Shown: piece after piece, positions 43,044-51,212 of the stretch
Layout of the letters: each line of letters begins with the position of its first letter
Numbering within the stretch: position 1 is the first letter of the stretch
Source: Clostridia bacterium
GTDB lineage: Bacteria; Bacillota; Clostridia; Oscillospirales; UBA644
Length of the DNA stretch: 64,000 nucleotides
NCBI GenBank assembly: GCA_017427285.1
Contig: JAFRTE010000020.1
Location: 94,849-158,848 of the forward strand
Direction of reading: 5' to 3'
Translations under genes and position numbers: made by a program
Notes under the pieces: model-generated
The model's input: only the letters and a program-made list of their open reading frames with translations
What the model was told of the DNA's origin: nothing
Database searches by the model: none

Positions 43044-43703
43044 TTATTCTTTTATCGCTTTCAAAAGGTTGTCCTTTGCGCGGCGTATATGTTCGGCAGC
43101 TTCGTTTTCGGCGCGGACGGAATCGTGAGCGGCGATCGCCTCGTATATCTTTCTGTGTTCGTCAACCGAAGCTACGGCTCTTCCCGAATATTTTACGGAT
43201 ATTTCGCGCGGTTTTTGTATGTAGTTGTGAAACTGTGAAAGTATCTGCCTGAGCGGTCTGCTGCGCGAAGCGGAATATACGGTCTGATGAAACTGCGAGT
43301 CAAGATGTCTTATCTGCAAAACATCGTTTTTGCCGACGTAAAATTCCTGAAGCTCAACTATGTCGCGCAGTTTTTCAAGCTCTTCTTCGGTAATGTTAAC
43401 GGCCGCCCATCTTGCCGCAATGCCTTCGATCGCCATGCGGATGGTGTAAATGTCGTCGATATCCTTTTCGGAAATACCCACTACCACAACGCCTTTATTG
43501 GGTACGCTCGTAACAAGTCCTTCAAGCTCAAGCTGACGAAGCGCCTCGCGCACAGGGGTCCTGCTTACGCCGAGCTCGGTTGAAAGCTTCTGCTCGGTAA
43601 GGCTGTAGCCCGGAGGGAAGTCACCGCTTAAAATCGCCTGCTCTATCTCGCGGAAAACCTTCATGTGAAGCGAACCCGAATCATCGGAATAGATCCTGTT
43701 CAT
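43044..43703 (-). CDS. GntR-family regulator with FCD domain
   Basis: A 219-residue regulator. Winged helix-turn-helix at residues 12-75 (LSTELGVSRTPVREALRQLELEGLV), then an FCD ligand-binding domain with metal-type residues (HLDSQFHQTVYSAS, DEHRKIYEAIAAHD, AAEHIRRA). Such domains usually sense a carboxylic acid. It is 11 bases after the Re-citrate-synthase-like gene, and a TTGTATACAA palindrome, the typical FCD-GntR site, lies at that gene's promoter, so it probably regulates this unit. Confidence 0.9.
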   Translation of the reverse strand: MNRIYSDDSGSLHMKVFREIEQAILSGDFPPGYSLTEQKLSTELGVSRTPVREALRQLELEGLVTSVPNKGVVVVGISEKDIDDIYTIRMAIEGIAARWAAVNITEEELEKLRDIVELQEFYVGKNDVLQIRHLDSQFHQTVYSASRSRPLRQILSQFHNYIQKPREISVKYSGRAVASVDEHRKIYEAIAAHDSVRAENEAAEHIRRAKDNLLKAIKE

Positions 43704-43714
43704 TCTTCGCCACC

Positions 43715-45094
43715 TCAGTCATCCGTTTCAAACAAAAACGGGGCGTATTCCGTGCAGAGCGCGAGCATTTCGCCGTCGCTTATGATAGTCTGTCTGTCAG
43801 CGGCGTACTGCGCGTCTATCCATTCTTTCATTTTAGCTATATACGGAGCTTTTTTGTCTACCTGTTTGTCGCCTTTTAATCTGAAACGTCTGTTTATCCA
43901 GAATGCAATCGCGGCGTGACCCGAAACGTTTGATATCGAAACGGCTGCGGGACGGTTGAGTATTTTGTCGGTATTGAAAATGTTGTAGATCTCTTCGTCC
44001 TTCAAAAGTCCGTCGGCGTGGATCCCAGCTCTGGTAACGTTGAAATCTCTGCCTACAAACGGTGTCATCGGCGGTATTTCGTAGCCTATTTCCTTTTCGT
44101 AATATTCGGCAAGCTCGGTTATTACGGTAGTGTCCATGCCGTCAGTTGTTCCGCGAAGCTCCGCGTATTCCATTACCATCGCTTCGAGAGGAATGTTTCC
44201 CGTGCGCTCTCCGATGCCGAAAAGCGAACAGTTTACCGCCGAAGCGCCGTAAAGCCATGCCATAGAAGCGTTTGCAACGGCTTTGTAGAAATCGTTGTGT
44301 CCGTGCCATTCAAGCCATTCGGAAGGAACGTCGGAATAAGTGCGAAGACCGTACATTATGCCCGAAACGCTCCTCGGAAGCGCGGTGCCGATATACGGAA
44401 CGCCGTAGCCCATCGTATCGCATGCCCTGATTTTTACGGGTATGCCCGCCTGACGCGACATTTCCATCAGCTCGTTTGCAAACGGAACGACAAATCCGTA
44501 AAAGTCCGCCCTCGTAATGTCTTCAAAATGACATCTCGGGCGCAGTCCCGCTTCGAACGCGTCGGCAACAACGGCAAGATATTTATCCATCGCCTGCCGT
44601 CTGGTGAGTTTGAGCTTGTTGTATATATGGTAGTCGGAACACGAAACGAGAATACCCGTTTCTTTTATGCCTATGTCCTTTACAAGCTTGAAATCGTTTT
44701 TCGAAGCGCGGATCCACGTTGTTATCTCGGGAAATTCGTAGCCCTTTTCCATGCATTTGTAGAGCGCTTCCCTGTCCTTTTCGCTGTATACGAAAAATTC
44801 AGTCTGCCTCAGTATGCCCTTCGGTCCGCTCAGACGGTGCATCATTTCGTAAATATCGGCGATCTGCTTTACGGTATACGGCGCGCGTGACTGCTGACCG
44901 TCGCGGAAGGTCGTGTCGGTTATCCAGATATTTTCCGGAGTCTGCATGGGAACGTGGCGGTGGTTGAAAGAAATTTTCGGTATCTCGTCATAGGGGTATA
45001 TATCTCTGTAAAGTTCCGGGTCTTTCAGATCCTGGACCTTATAATGGTAAGTTTCTTCTTCAAGTACGTTCGATTTTTTGTTGAGCTCAAGCAT
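43715..45094 (-). CDS. Re-citrate synthase-like / 2-isopropylmalate synthase-family enzyme
   Basis: A 459-residue DRE-TIM metallolyase. WITDTTFRDGQQSRAPYTVKQI, RCHFEDITRADFYGFVVPF, the metal motif LEWHGHNDFYK near residue 255 and GIGERTGNIPLEAMV are clear. The sequence belongs to the clostridial group related to the (Re)-citrate synthase of Clostridium kluyveri, which makes citrate from oxaloacetate and acetyl-CoA in anaerobes lacking the usual enzyme. Homocitrate or isopropylmalate synthase activity remains possible. The ATG at 45094 has AGGTGA upstream; the longer frame crosses the promoter. Confidence 0.75.
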   Translation of the reverse strand: MLELNKKSNVLEEETYHYKVQDLKDPELYRDIYPYDEIPKISFNHRHVPMQTPENIWITDTTFRDGQQSRAPYTVKQIADIYEMMHRLSGPKGILRQTEFFVYSEKDREALYKCMEKGYEFPEITTWIRASKNDFKLVKDIGIKETGILVSCSDYHIYNKLKLTRRQAMDKYLAVVADAFEAGLRPRCHFEDITRADFYGFVVPFANELMEMSRQAGIPVKIRACDTMGYGVPYIGTALPRSVSGIMYGLRTYSDVPSEWLEWHGHNDFYKAVANASMAWLYGASAVNCSLFGIGERTGNIPLEAMVMEYAELRGTTDGMDTTVITELAEYYEKEIGYEIPPMTPFVGRDFNVTRAGIHADGLLKDEEIYNIFNTDKILNRPAAVSISNVSGHAAIAFWINRRFRLKGDKQVDKKAPYIAKMKEWIDAQYAADRQTIISDGEMLALCTEYAPFLFETDD

Positions 45095-45119
45095 ATTGAT
45101 CACCTGCTGGTTTTGTATG

Positions 45120-45166
45120 ATTGTATACAATTATACAAAAATACCCCTATTTTGTCAATAGGGGTA
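45120..45166 (-). promoter_or_regulatory. Promoter overlapping a GntR-type operator and a terminator-like hairpin
   Basis: Reading leftward: TTGACA (45153-45158), 17-bp spacer, TATAAT (45130-45135). ATTGTATACAAT at 45120-45131 is a perfect palindrome of the FCD-GntR type at the start site. The -35 sits in and beside the loop of a perfect 10-bp inverted repeat, TACCCCTATT / AATAGGGGTA (45142-45166). On the minus strand that repeat is followed by TTTTTG, so it can also terminate transcripts from the upstream DUF6320-like gene. Confidence 0.78.
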
Positions 45167-45233
45167 AATGTGAATTTTTAATGAATAAATATTCGGTTTA
45201 TCTGAAAATAAAGTCAGTTTCTATGCAAAAATC

Positions 45234-45929
45234 TCATATAAAGAATTTACGCTCGACAAATTCTCTTGCCGGACGGCAGATTGCAAGGAAGATGAGAAAC
45301 GCGCCTATAAGCAGCAGCGCAGCCATGGGATAAAACGACCAGCCGAGCATATTCCCGCCGCCGAAAACGGACGCAATAAGATATTCAAGAAGCGGCATAA
45401 AAAGTCCGAGAGCGGCAACCGCGCCGCCGAAAATATACAGTTTGCCCTTTTTTACGTATCTCAAAAGCGTGACCGCGGCGGTTATAATCGCGGTGATTAC
45501 CGCAACAACCGGCAGCGCAAACGGCAAAAACCAGCCGCCGTGCGTTACAAGGTCGATGTAAAGAAGGAAAAGCGCAGCCGCCGCGAACGAGCAGGGGACG
45601 AATATAACGGGGTTCGGCGCTGAAAACCACTTCGGAAGAATAAATATAACGTAAGCGAGGACGATCGCGCCCACAACGTATCCGGACCATGTCACCGCAC
45701 CGGAAAAGCGAAGGTCGCAAGCAAGGGTGATGATTATAGGGAAAAGCGCGCACGCCGTTGCGAAAATCGGAAAACCGAGCGAGCGCCTTTCTTTTTTCGG
45801 GTATCTGCTTTTCGGGTATGTATATTCGTCTTCTTTTTGCGGAAGGTCGGGATGATATACCCGTGTGCCGCACAAAGGACATACTTTTTCGCTTTCCGCA
45901 AGCTTTACGCCGCATTTAACACAGTACAT
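45234..45929 (-). CDS. DUF6320-like zinc-ribbon membrane protein
   Basis: A 231-residue protein. An N-terminal zinc ribbon (MYCVKCGVKLAESEKVCPLCG) and a short charged linker lead to about six transmembrane helices filling residues 50-220. It resembles DUF6320 proteins, which are found next to alpha/beta hydrolase and condensation-domain-like acyltransferase genes. Here it lies 6 bases after exactly such a fused gene, so it probably works with it at the membrane. Function unknown. Confidence 0.7.
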   Translation of the reverse strand: MYCVKCGVKLAESEKVCPLCGTRVYHPDLPQKEDEYTYPKSRYPKKERRSLGFPIFATACALFPIIITLACDLRFSGAVTWSGYVVGAIVLAYVIFILPKWFSAPNPVIFVPCSFAAAALFLLYIDLVTHGGWFLPFALPVVAVITAIITAAVTLLRYVKKGKLYIFGGAVAALGLFMPLLEYLIASVFGGGNMLGWSFYPMAALLLIGAFLIFLAICRPAREFVERKFFI

Positions 45930-45935
45930 TTGTTT

Positions 45936-48101
45936 TCACCTCGATGAAAGATTGCTTTCCGCTTCAACGTTTATGCCGAGGTCTCTCATTATCTCGTAAA
46001 ACCGCATTTCAAGACCGTTTTCGCGGATATTTCTCGTAAAATTCATATAAAGCGTGCCATTATACGATATAGCGGAGCAGTTGTAGGGATTCATCGCCTG
46101 CGCGCCGAGTATGAAATCGGCTCTTTCAACATATTTATCCATCTCTTCGGGCAGCTTCATAAGACCGAGATTCGAAAAATTGATACAGGATTTTTTCTCC
46201 CCTACAGAATCGTAAACCGCCTTCATAACGAAATTCTTTATAAAAAGCGGCATTATTCTCACCGCCAAAAGCTTTTCGCTTTTAACGTTGGCTGTGATTT
46301 TCATTTGCATCTGTTTTTGCGTTACGTCAAGCTCCATTTTGCTTTTGACCGCCTTGCATATCTCTTCAAGCGTATATTCGCCGAGATTGGGCAGTATTTC
46401 GGGTGTTGTATAAAGCGCAAAATTGCGAAGCGAACGGCTCTCGAAAAGATTTCTCAGATTTACGGGAACAAGCACTTTTATCGGTTTTCTTTTTCTTCGG
46501 TTCGAAACCTTTTCCTTCTGCATCTCCTGCAGCGCAAGCATAAGTACGGAGCATAAAAAAACCGTCAGCGAAACGCCGTATCCGTGCGCCTTTTCAAGCA
46601 GCTGAGATGTCTGCATCTTAAAACATGTAAGATTGAGAAATCCGCCTTTTTCGGGCGTGCCTCGTATAAGCCATGCGTTTTTTTCTTTTCTGCTCGCGCT
46701 TACGTCGCCGGCATATTTTGTAAAACTGTCTTCAAGCTCTTCGGGAGACGGTTCTTCAAATCTGTCAAGTACGCCGTTTTTACAGGGGATCTCCTCGCCG
46801 TATTTTCTGCGGATATATTCTGCTGTCAGGGTCTTTAAAAATATCAGCGCGCCCGTACCGTCCGTTAGAGAGTGAAACATTTCGACGGCAATGCGGTTTT
46901 TGTGACAGATGACCCTGAAAGCGCATTTTCGCGTTGCCCTTACGGACATCTCCGTAAGCGGATAGCTCATTTCGTCTCGAATCTGAGGCACGGACGGGGC
47001 GGACTGCAGATAATACCAGAACATTCCTTTCCTCAAACGGACCGCGATCGACGGAAATCTTCTTACCGTAACGTCGAGCGCGGACTGAAGGACTTCTTTG
47101 TCTACATCTTCTTTAAGCGACAGCGAAAGACGGAAAACGTTGCTCCAGTTTTTTCTTCGCGCCGCGGGATATATTTTTGCCGCATTGTCGAGTCTGAACC
47201 ATTTCGGTTTTTTTTGCGCGGACATATGCCTGTTTAAAAATCTGTTGATCTTCTCAAAATCGTCCCTGTCCTCTTCAAGCATATATACGACATACGCATG
47301 CCAGCGCTCGGGCTTTGAATAAAAAGAGCTTTCGCATCCGGCCTGAATAAGCTTTGAGTGTATGCTTTCGGCGTCGCTGAACATTATTTCGTTTTTTGCG
47401 GCGAAAATAACCGACGGAGGCATTCCGCGAAGGTCCGCAAAAACAGGGGATACGAAGGGATCCGTACGGTTATCTGTATAGTTTTTCGCAAAAAGATCGA
47501 GCTGTTTTTCTGATATTGAAGGATCGTCGTCCTTATTCGTTTTATACGAATCTCCCGAGGCGGTTAGGTCTGTCCACGGCGATACGGCGATTATTCCGCA
47601 GGGCATTTCCATGTTTTTTTCGCGCAGCTTCAGGCAAAGCGCGTAGCAAAGCCCGCCTCCAGCGCTTTCGCCCGCAAGCGTGATGCGGTTGGGCGAATAA
47701 CCTTTTGAGAGGATATATTCATACGCTTCAAAAGCGTCGTCAAGAGCTGCTGGGTATCTGTTTTCGGGCGCAAGTCTGTATGCGCAGCAAAATACCGCGG
47801 CGCCGCTTTCAGCTGCAGCAGCAGTGCCGAAACCGAGAGCGTATTCGATCCCGCCGCACGAATATCCGCCGCCGTGAAGGTAGAGGATTAATCCGTCGCG
47901 GCGTTCGTCTTTCGGCAGTACCCACGCTCCGTTGAATTTTTCAAAGTCGTGTCTTCGGATGATGACGTCGTTTTTATTCCTCGTCTTTATTATTTCGCCG
48001 ATCATATCCTGACCGAGACGCATGGCGCCGAGCGAACTGCTCTTTAAAAGAGGAGCAAGCGTTTCCATATGCGTCCTTACGGTTTTTACCGATAACGTCA
48101 T
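45936..48101 (-). CDS. Fusion: HSL-family esterase plus condensation-like acyltransferase
   Basis: A 721-residue two-domain protein. Residues 1-300 form an alpha/beta hydrolase of the hormone-sensitive-lipase family: LHGGGYSCGG oxyanion motif, nucleophile GESAGGG near residue 145, and a late WHAYV His. Residues 310-720 resemble an acyl- or alcohol-acyltransferase of the condensation-domain/CoA-acyltransferase superfamily; FHSLTDGTG near residue 410 is the H-x3-D-G catalytic motif. In relatives the two parts are often separate neighbours. No signal peptide. Starts one base after the radical-SAM gene. An acylated metabolite or lipid product is plausible but unproven. Confidence 0.75.
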   Translation of the reverse strand: MTLSVKTVRTHMETLAPLLKSSSLGAMRLGQDMIGEIIKTRNKNDVIIRRHDFEKFNGAWVLPKDERRDGLILYLHGGGYSCGGIEYALGFGTAAAAESGAAVFCCAYRLAPENRYPAALDDAFEAYEYILSKGYSPNRITLAGESAGGGLCYALCLKLREKNMEMPCGIIAVSPWTDLTASGDSYKTNKDDDPSISEKQLDLFAKNYTDNRTDPFVSPVFADLRGMPPSVIFAAKNEIMFSDAESIHSKLIQAGCESSFYSKPERWHAYVVYMLEEDRDDFEKINRFLNRHMSAQKKPKWFRLDNAAKIYPAARRKNWSNVFRLSLSLKEDVDKEVLQSALDVTVRRFPSIAVRLRKGMFWYYLQSAPSVPQIRDEMSYPLTEMSVRATRKCAFRVICHKNRIAVEMFHSLTDGTGALIFLKTLTAEYIRRKYGEEIPCKNGVLDRFEEPSPEELEDSFTKYAGDVSASRKEKNAWLIRGTPEKGGFLNLTCFKMQTSQLLEKAHGYGVSLTVFLCSVLMLALQEMQKEKVSNRRKRKPIKVLVPVNLRNLFESRSLRNFALYTTPEILPNLGEYTLEEICKAVKSKMELDVTQKQMQMKITANVKSEKLLAVRIMPLFIKNFVMKAVYDSVGEKKSCINFSNLGLMKLPEEMDKYVERADFILGAQAMNPYNCSAISYNGTLYMNFTRNIRENGLEMRFYEIMRDLGINVEAESNLSSR

Positions 48102-48102
48102 T

Positions 48103-49233
48103 TTATATGTCCTGTCTGTTTGCGTATTTTGTTTCGAGAATTGCGGGAACGGTTTTCATTCTCTCAAAGCAATGCTCGAAAAACATTTTGTAAGCATCGC
48201 AAAAATACTGATATCCGCCCGTTTTACCCAAAGGTTCCTTGTTTCTTCTGCATCCCGTTCTGCAAAGAGGACGCCATCTGCAGGAAGCGCATTCGCTTTG
48301 CTCGCAAAACGATTCGGAAATGAATTTTTTAGAGGTTTCAGAGGATATCATGCTTTCGAGAGACGATTCGCGGATATTTCCGAGAAGATATTCGTCCAGA
48401 ACGTAAAAGTCGCACGGATAAACGTTTCCGTTCGCCTCAACCGTCAGGTTGCATGAGCAGCGGCCCTGCAGAGAGCATATTTCGGGACGTCTGCCCATAA
48501 GGATACCGCAGTAATTGTCAAAATCCCGTATGCTTATATAGTTTCCTTCGGAAAAATCGCGGTACCACAGATCGAAAGTGCGGCAAAGAAATTTTCCGTA
48601 GCTTTCCGCGGAAAGGGGAGCAAAGTCGCATTTCCCGTCAAACGGGGCTATCTGCGGTATATACTGGATGTAACGCAGACCGTTTTTTCTGTAAAAATTG
48701 TAGTTTGCCTCGGCTCGTCTCGCGCCGTATTCCGTAACGACCGAAAGTATGTTGAATTCAACGTTCTTTTTTTCCAGAAGCTCCGTAGCTTTTTTTACTC
48801 TCGAAAAAGTGCCTTCGCGCGAAGCGTCTTTTCTGTTTATATCGTGGCATTCCTTCGTCCCGTCAAGGGAAACTCCGACAAGAAATCCGTTTTTTGCGAA
48901 AATATCAGCAAATTCTTCGTCGATAAGAAGCCCGTTCGTCTGAAGTCCGTAACTCACGGTCGCTTTTTTTTCGGACCGCTTTTTTCCCGCGTAGTCGGTA
49001 AAATCCTTAAAGAAACCGTGCCCGCAAAGCGTCGGCTCTCCGCCCTGAAACGCAAAAAATACGTTGTCGGCATATTCGAAGGCGCGGTCGATAAGCTTAT
49101 GAGCCGTTTCTGCGGTCATAAACCCGTAGCTTTCTATTTCTCTGTTTTCGGCAACGTCGTGATAAAAACAGTATTCGCACCGCATATTGCAAAGCGACGA
49201 CGCGGGCTTTATGAGCAGGTTTACGCTTTTCAT
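48103..49233 (-). CDS. Anaerobic sulfatase-maturating enzyme (radical SAM, SPASM)
   Basis: A 376-residue radical-SAM enzyme that oxidises an active-site Cys or Ser of sulfatases to formylglycine without oxygen. CNMRCEYCF near residue 15 binds the radical-SAM cluster, and FQGGEPTLCG is the SAM motif. The C-terminal SPASM part has CSLQGRCSCNLTVEANGNVYPCDFYV, including the Asp proposed as catalytic base, and CEQSECASCRWRPLCRTGC for the two auxiliary clusters. Its probable substrate is the CQAAR sulfatase at 8.1 kb. It lies between ispF and the esterase-acyltransferase fusion, one base from each. Confidence 0.93.
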   Translation of the reverse strand: MKSVNLLIKPASSLCNMRCEYCFYHDVAENREIESYGFMTAETAHKLIDRAFEYADNVFFAFQGGEPTLCGHGFFKDFTDYAGKKRSEKKATVSYGLQTNGLLIDEEFADIFAKNGFLVGVSLDGTKECHDINRKDASREGTFSRVKKATELLEKKNVEFNILSVVTEYGARRAEANYNFYRKNGLRYIQYIPQIAPFDGKCDFAPLSAESYGKFLCRTFDLWYRDFSEGNYISIRDFDNYCGILMGRRPEICSLQGRCSCNLTVEANGNVYPCDFYVLDEYLLGNIRESSLESMISSETSKKFISESFCEQSECASCRWRPLCRTGCRRNKEPLGKTGGYQYFCDAYKMFFEHCFERMKTVPAILETKYANRQDI

Positions 49234-49234
49234 A

Positions 49235-49714
49235 TTATAGACCGTCTTTCAGAACGAGAACCGAACAAATCGCCGCAGCGGCGTTGCCGCCGCCGATATC
49301 TCCCATGCCCTCGTTCGTTTTCGCTTTTATGCTTACGTTTCCGGTCTCCGTACCGAGAGCACGCGCAATATTTTCGCGCATTTGCGGTATATACGGCAGA
49401 AGTTTCGGGCGTTCGATTATGACCGTAGCGTCGATATTCCCTACGGTAAAACCGTTTTCTTTGATTATCTCCGCGGTTTTTTCAAGCAAGACGATGCTGT
49501 TTGCGTCTTTATAAGACGGATCGCTGTCCGGAAAATGGCTTCCGATATCTCCGAGAGCGCATGCGCCGAAAAGCGCGTCGATAACAGCGTGCGTCAAAAC
49601 GTCGGCGTCCGAATGACCGAGAAGCCCTTTTTCAAACGGTATTTCAACGCCCGCAAGAATGAGCTTTCTGCCCTCGGCGAGTCTGTGACTGTCAAACCCT
49701 GTTCCCGTTCTCAT
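49235..49714 (-). CDS. ispF: 2-C-methyl-D-erythritol 2,4-cyclodiphosphate synthase
   Basis: A 159-residue trimeric enzyme of the non-mevalonate isoprenoid pathway. The zinc site is GTGFDSHRL (DxH; most relatives have GYDVHR) and GLLGHSDADVLTHAV. GDIGSHFPDSDPSYKDA and KAKTNEGMGDIGGGNA are intact. It starts 24 bases downstream of the rpsR terminator and leads into the sulfatase maturase gene. Confidence 0.97.
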   Translation of the reverse strand: MRTGTGFDSHRLAEGRKLILAGVEIPFEKGLLGHSDADVLTHAVIDALFGACALGDIGSHFPDSDPSYKDANSIVLLEKTAEIIKENGFTVGNIDATVIIERPKLLPYIPQMRENIARALGTETGNVSIKAKTNEGMGDIGGGNAAAAICSVLVLKDGL

Positions 49715-49732
49715 GTTTTCTCCTTTGTAAAC

Positions 49733-49772
49733 GAAAAGAGTGGGGAGGAGGCCAAAGCCCCGCTCCTCACTC
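49733..49772 (-). terminator. Terminator after the rpsF-ssb-rpsR operon
   Basis: Long imperfect stem beginning GAGTGAGGAG and ending CTCCCCACTC on the minus strand, followed by TTTTCGTTT. ispF begins only about 24 bases further on, with its ribosome-binding site (AAAGGAG) in the gap and no room for a promoter. Confidence 0.75.
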
Positions 49773-49786
49773 CCGCGAATTGATTA

Positions 49787-50092
49787 TCAGTCGTTTGTGT
49801 AGGGAAGGATTGCGATCTGACGAGCGCGTTTGATTGCCTCTGTCAACTCACGCTGATGCATAGCGCATGTAGCGGTGATTCTTCTGGGAAGGATCTTTCC
49901 TCTCTCGCTGATGAAACGGCGAAGTTTCGCAACGTCCTTGTAGTCTATGCAGTCTACTTTGTCCGCGCAGAACTGACAAACTTTCTTTCTGGGTTTCTTC
50001 TTGAAGCTGTCTCTGTCTCTGGGCTCACGCTGTTCACGGGCGGGAGCGGCATTTTCAACAGGTGCGGTTACGTTGGTGTTTTCGTTTTCCAT
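49787..50092 (-). CDS. rpsR: 30S ribosomal protein S18 (C+ form)
   Basis: A 101-residue S18 with an N-terminal extension of about 30 residues. It keeps the cysteines [18 protein letters not shown] and a later Cys (ATCAMHQ), the zinc-binding C+ form. [33 protein letters not shown] is the conserved core. Last gene of the rpsF-ssb-rpsR operon. Confidence 0.98.
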   Translation of the reverse strand: MENENTNVTAPVENAAPAREQREPRDRDSFKKKPRKKVCQFCADKVDCIDYKDVAKLRRFISERGKILPRRITATCAMHQRELTEAIKRARQIAILPYTND

Positions 50093-50116
50093 ATGTAATT
50101 ATACTCCTTTCATAAT

Positions 50117-50602
50117 TTAGAAGGGGAGTTCGTCTTCGATATCCTTGATATCTGCGAAAAACTCCGAATTAACCCCCGTGCCGGGGTCTGAGGAAGGTGC
50201 GGCAGCCGTATTTGCGGCAGCTGATGAGGGCTGCGGCTGCGAGAAGTCGTCCTGATCTCTCTGCTGGCCTCTGTCCTGCTTGGTTTCTCCGAACTGAACT
50301 TCGTCAACTATAACTGTGGTGGACTGGCGGTCGTTGCCGTCTCTGTCTTTATAGTTGTCGTTTTGCAGAGAACCGAACACGATTATTACGGAACCCTTCC
50401 TGAAATATTTGGAAACGAATTCCGCTGTCTGCCTGAATGCCGTGCAGCGGATGAAATCCGCAGTCGGTCTGTCTTCTCCCTGTCTTGCAAAGCGGCGGTT
50501 TACCGCAACGGAAAATCTTACGTTCGGCACGCCCGATGCAGACATTTTAAGCTCCGGGTCGGCTGTGAGTCTTCCCATAAGCATTACTTTGTTGATATTC
50601 AT
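50117..50602 (-). CDS. ssb: Single-stranded DNA-binding protein
   Basis: A 161-residue SSB. The OB-fold covers residues 1-108 (MNINKVMLMGRLTADPELK, FIRCTAFRQTAEFVSKYFRKG). A Gln/Ser/Ala-rich disordered linker follows, and the acidic tip DELPF docks partner proteins. Position between rpsF and rpsR is standard for Firmicutes. Confidence 0.98.
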   Translation of the reverse strand: MNINKVMLMGRLTADPELKMSASGVPNVRFSVAVNRRFARQGEDRPTADFIRCTAFRQTAEFVSKYFRKGSVIIVFGSLQNDNYKDRDGNDRQSTTVIVDEVQFGETKQDRGQQRDQDDFSQPQPSSAAANTAAAPSSDPGTGVNSEFFADIKDIEDELPF

Positions 50603-50632
50603 TTAAAAAACTCGTCTCCTTTCCGCATTTGA

Positions 50633-50917
50633 TTATTTTTTGATTATGATAGAACGAAGAACGCCGTCCGTGATATGATAAACACGGTCGAGTTCCGCGG
50701 GGAGTTCTGCCGGACCGTCAAACTCAACGAGGACGTAGTGACCCTCGGTTTCGTAATTGATGGCGTAGGCAAGTCTCCTCTTTCCCCATACGTCAACATT
50801 CTTTATCTCTCCGCCGTTTGAGGTTATGAGAGATTTGAATTTCTCGGTCGCAGCTTCGAGAGCGGCCTCGTCGAGCGTTTTTGTGCTGAGGACGAAAATG
50901 GACTCATACTTGTTCAT
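50633..50917 (-). CDS. rpsF: 30S ribosomal protein S6
   Basis: A 94-residue S6 of usual length (MNKYESIFVLSTKTLDE..., VWGKRRLAYAINYETEGHYVLVEF). It pairs with S18 on the 30S platform. First gene of its operon, with AAAGGAGGTG upstream. Confidence 0.98.
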   Translation of the reverse strand: MNKYESIFVLSTKTLDEAALEAATEKFKSLITSNGGEIKNVDVWGKRRLAYAINYETEGHYVLVEFDGPAELPAELDRVYHITDGVLRSIIIKK

Positions 50918-50940
50918 GTTACTTTACACCTCCTTTTGGA

Positions 50941-50998
50941 CTTTCGGGGAAGCGACGCTTCCCAAGGATGAAATCATTCGTTTGCGGATAATACCGCA
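50941..50998 (-). ncRNA. Candidate rpsF leader (S6:S18 autoregulatory element)
   Basis: The leader of about 90 nt folds into two hairpins on the minus strand: TGCGG/CCGCA and GGGAAGC/GCTTCCC, the latter followed by CCGAAAG. The position matches the rpsF leader motif in which an S6:S18 complex binds a CCG-containing structure. The structure was judged by eye only. Confidence 0.4.
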
Positions 50999-51007
50999 GT
51001 GTATTGC

Positions 51008-51036
51008 ATTTTATCATAAATCCGCCCGTTTGTCAA
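51008..51036 (-). promoter_or_regulatory. Promoter for rpsF-ssb-rpsR
   Basis: Reading leftward: TTGACA, 17-bp spacer, TAAAAT, about 90 bp before the rpsF start. Confidence 0.82.
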
Positions 51037-51134
51037 TACTGAATTTCGTATTTCATAAATATTTTGAAATCGGCAGCCAGCAAAACGGTATAATTATGTA
51101 CTTTCGAATATAAAAAATATAAATTGTAATGTTC

Positions 51135-51178
51135 TCCGTTCGCAAACTCTTGACAATCCGTTTGCAAAAGTATATAAT
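51135..51178 (+). promoter_or_regulatory. Promoter flanked by TCCGTTYGCAAA direct repeats
   Basis: TTGACA (51150-51155), 17-bp spacer, TATAAT (51173-51178). TCCGTTCGCAAA at 51135-51146 and TCCGTTTGCAAA at 51157-51168 lie 22 bp apart, on the same face of the helix, one upstream of the -35 and one in the spacer. The core GTTTGCAAA(C) is near-palindromic. Probably a pair of operator sites for a sugar-responsive regulator. Confidence 0.7.
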
Positions 51179-51212
51179 AAAAATGAAAATAAACCGTGAA
51201 AGGGTAATCGAA

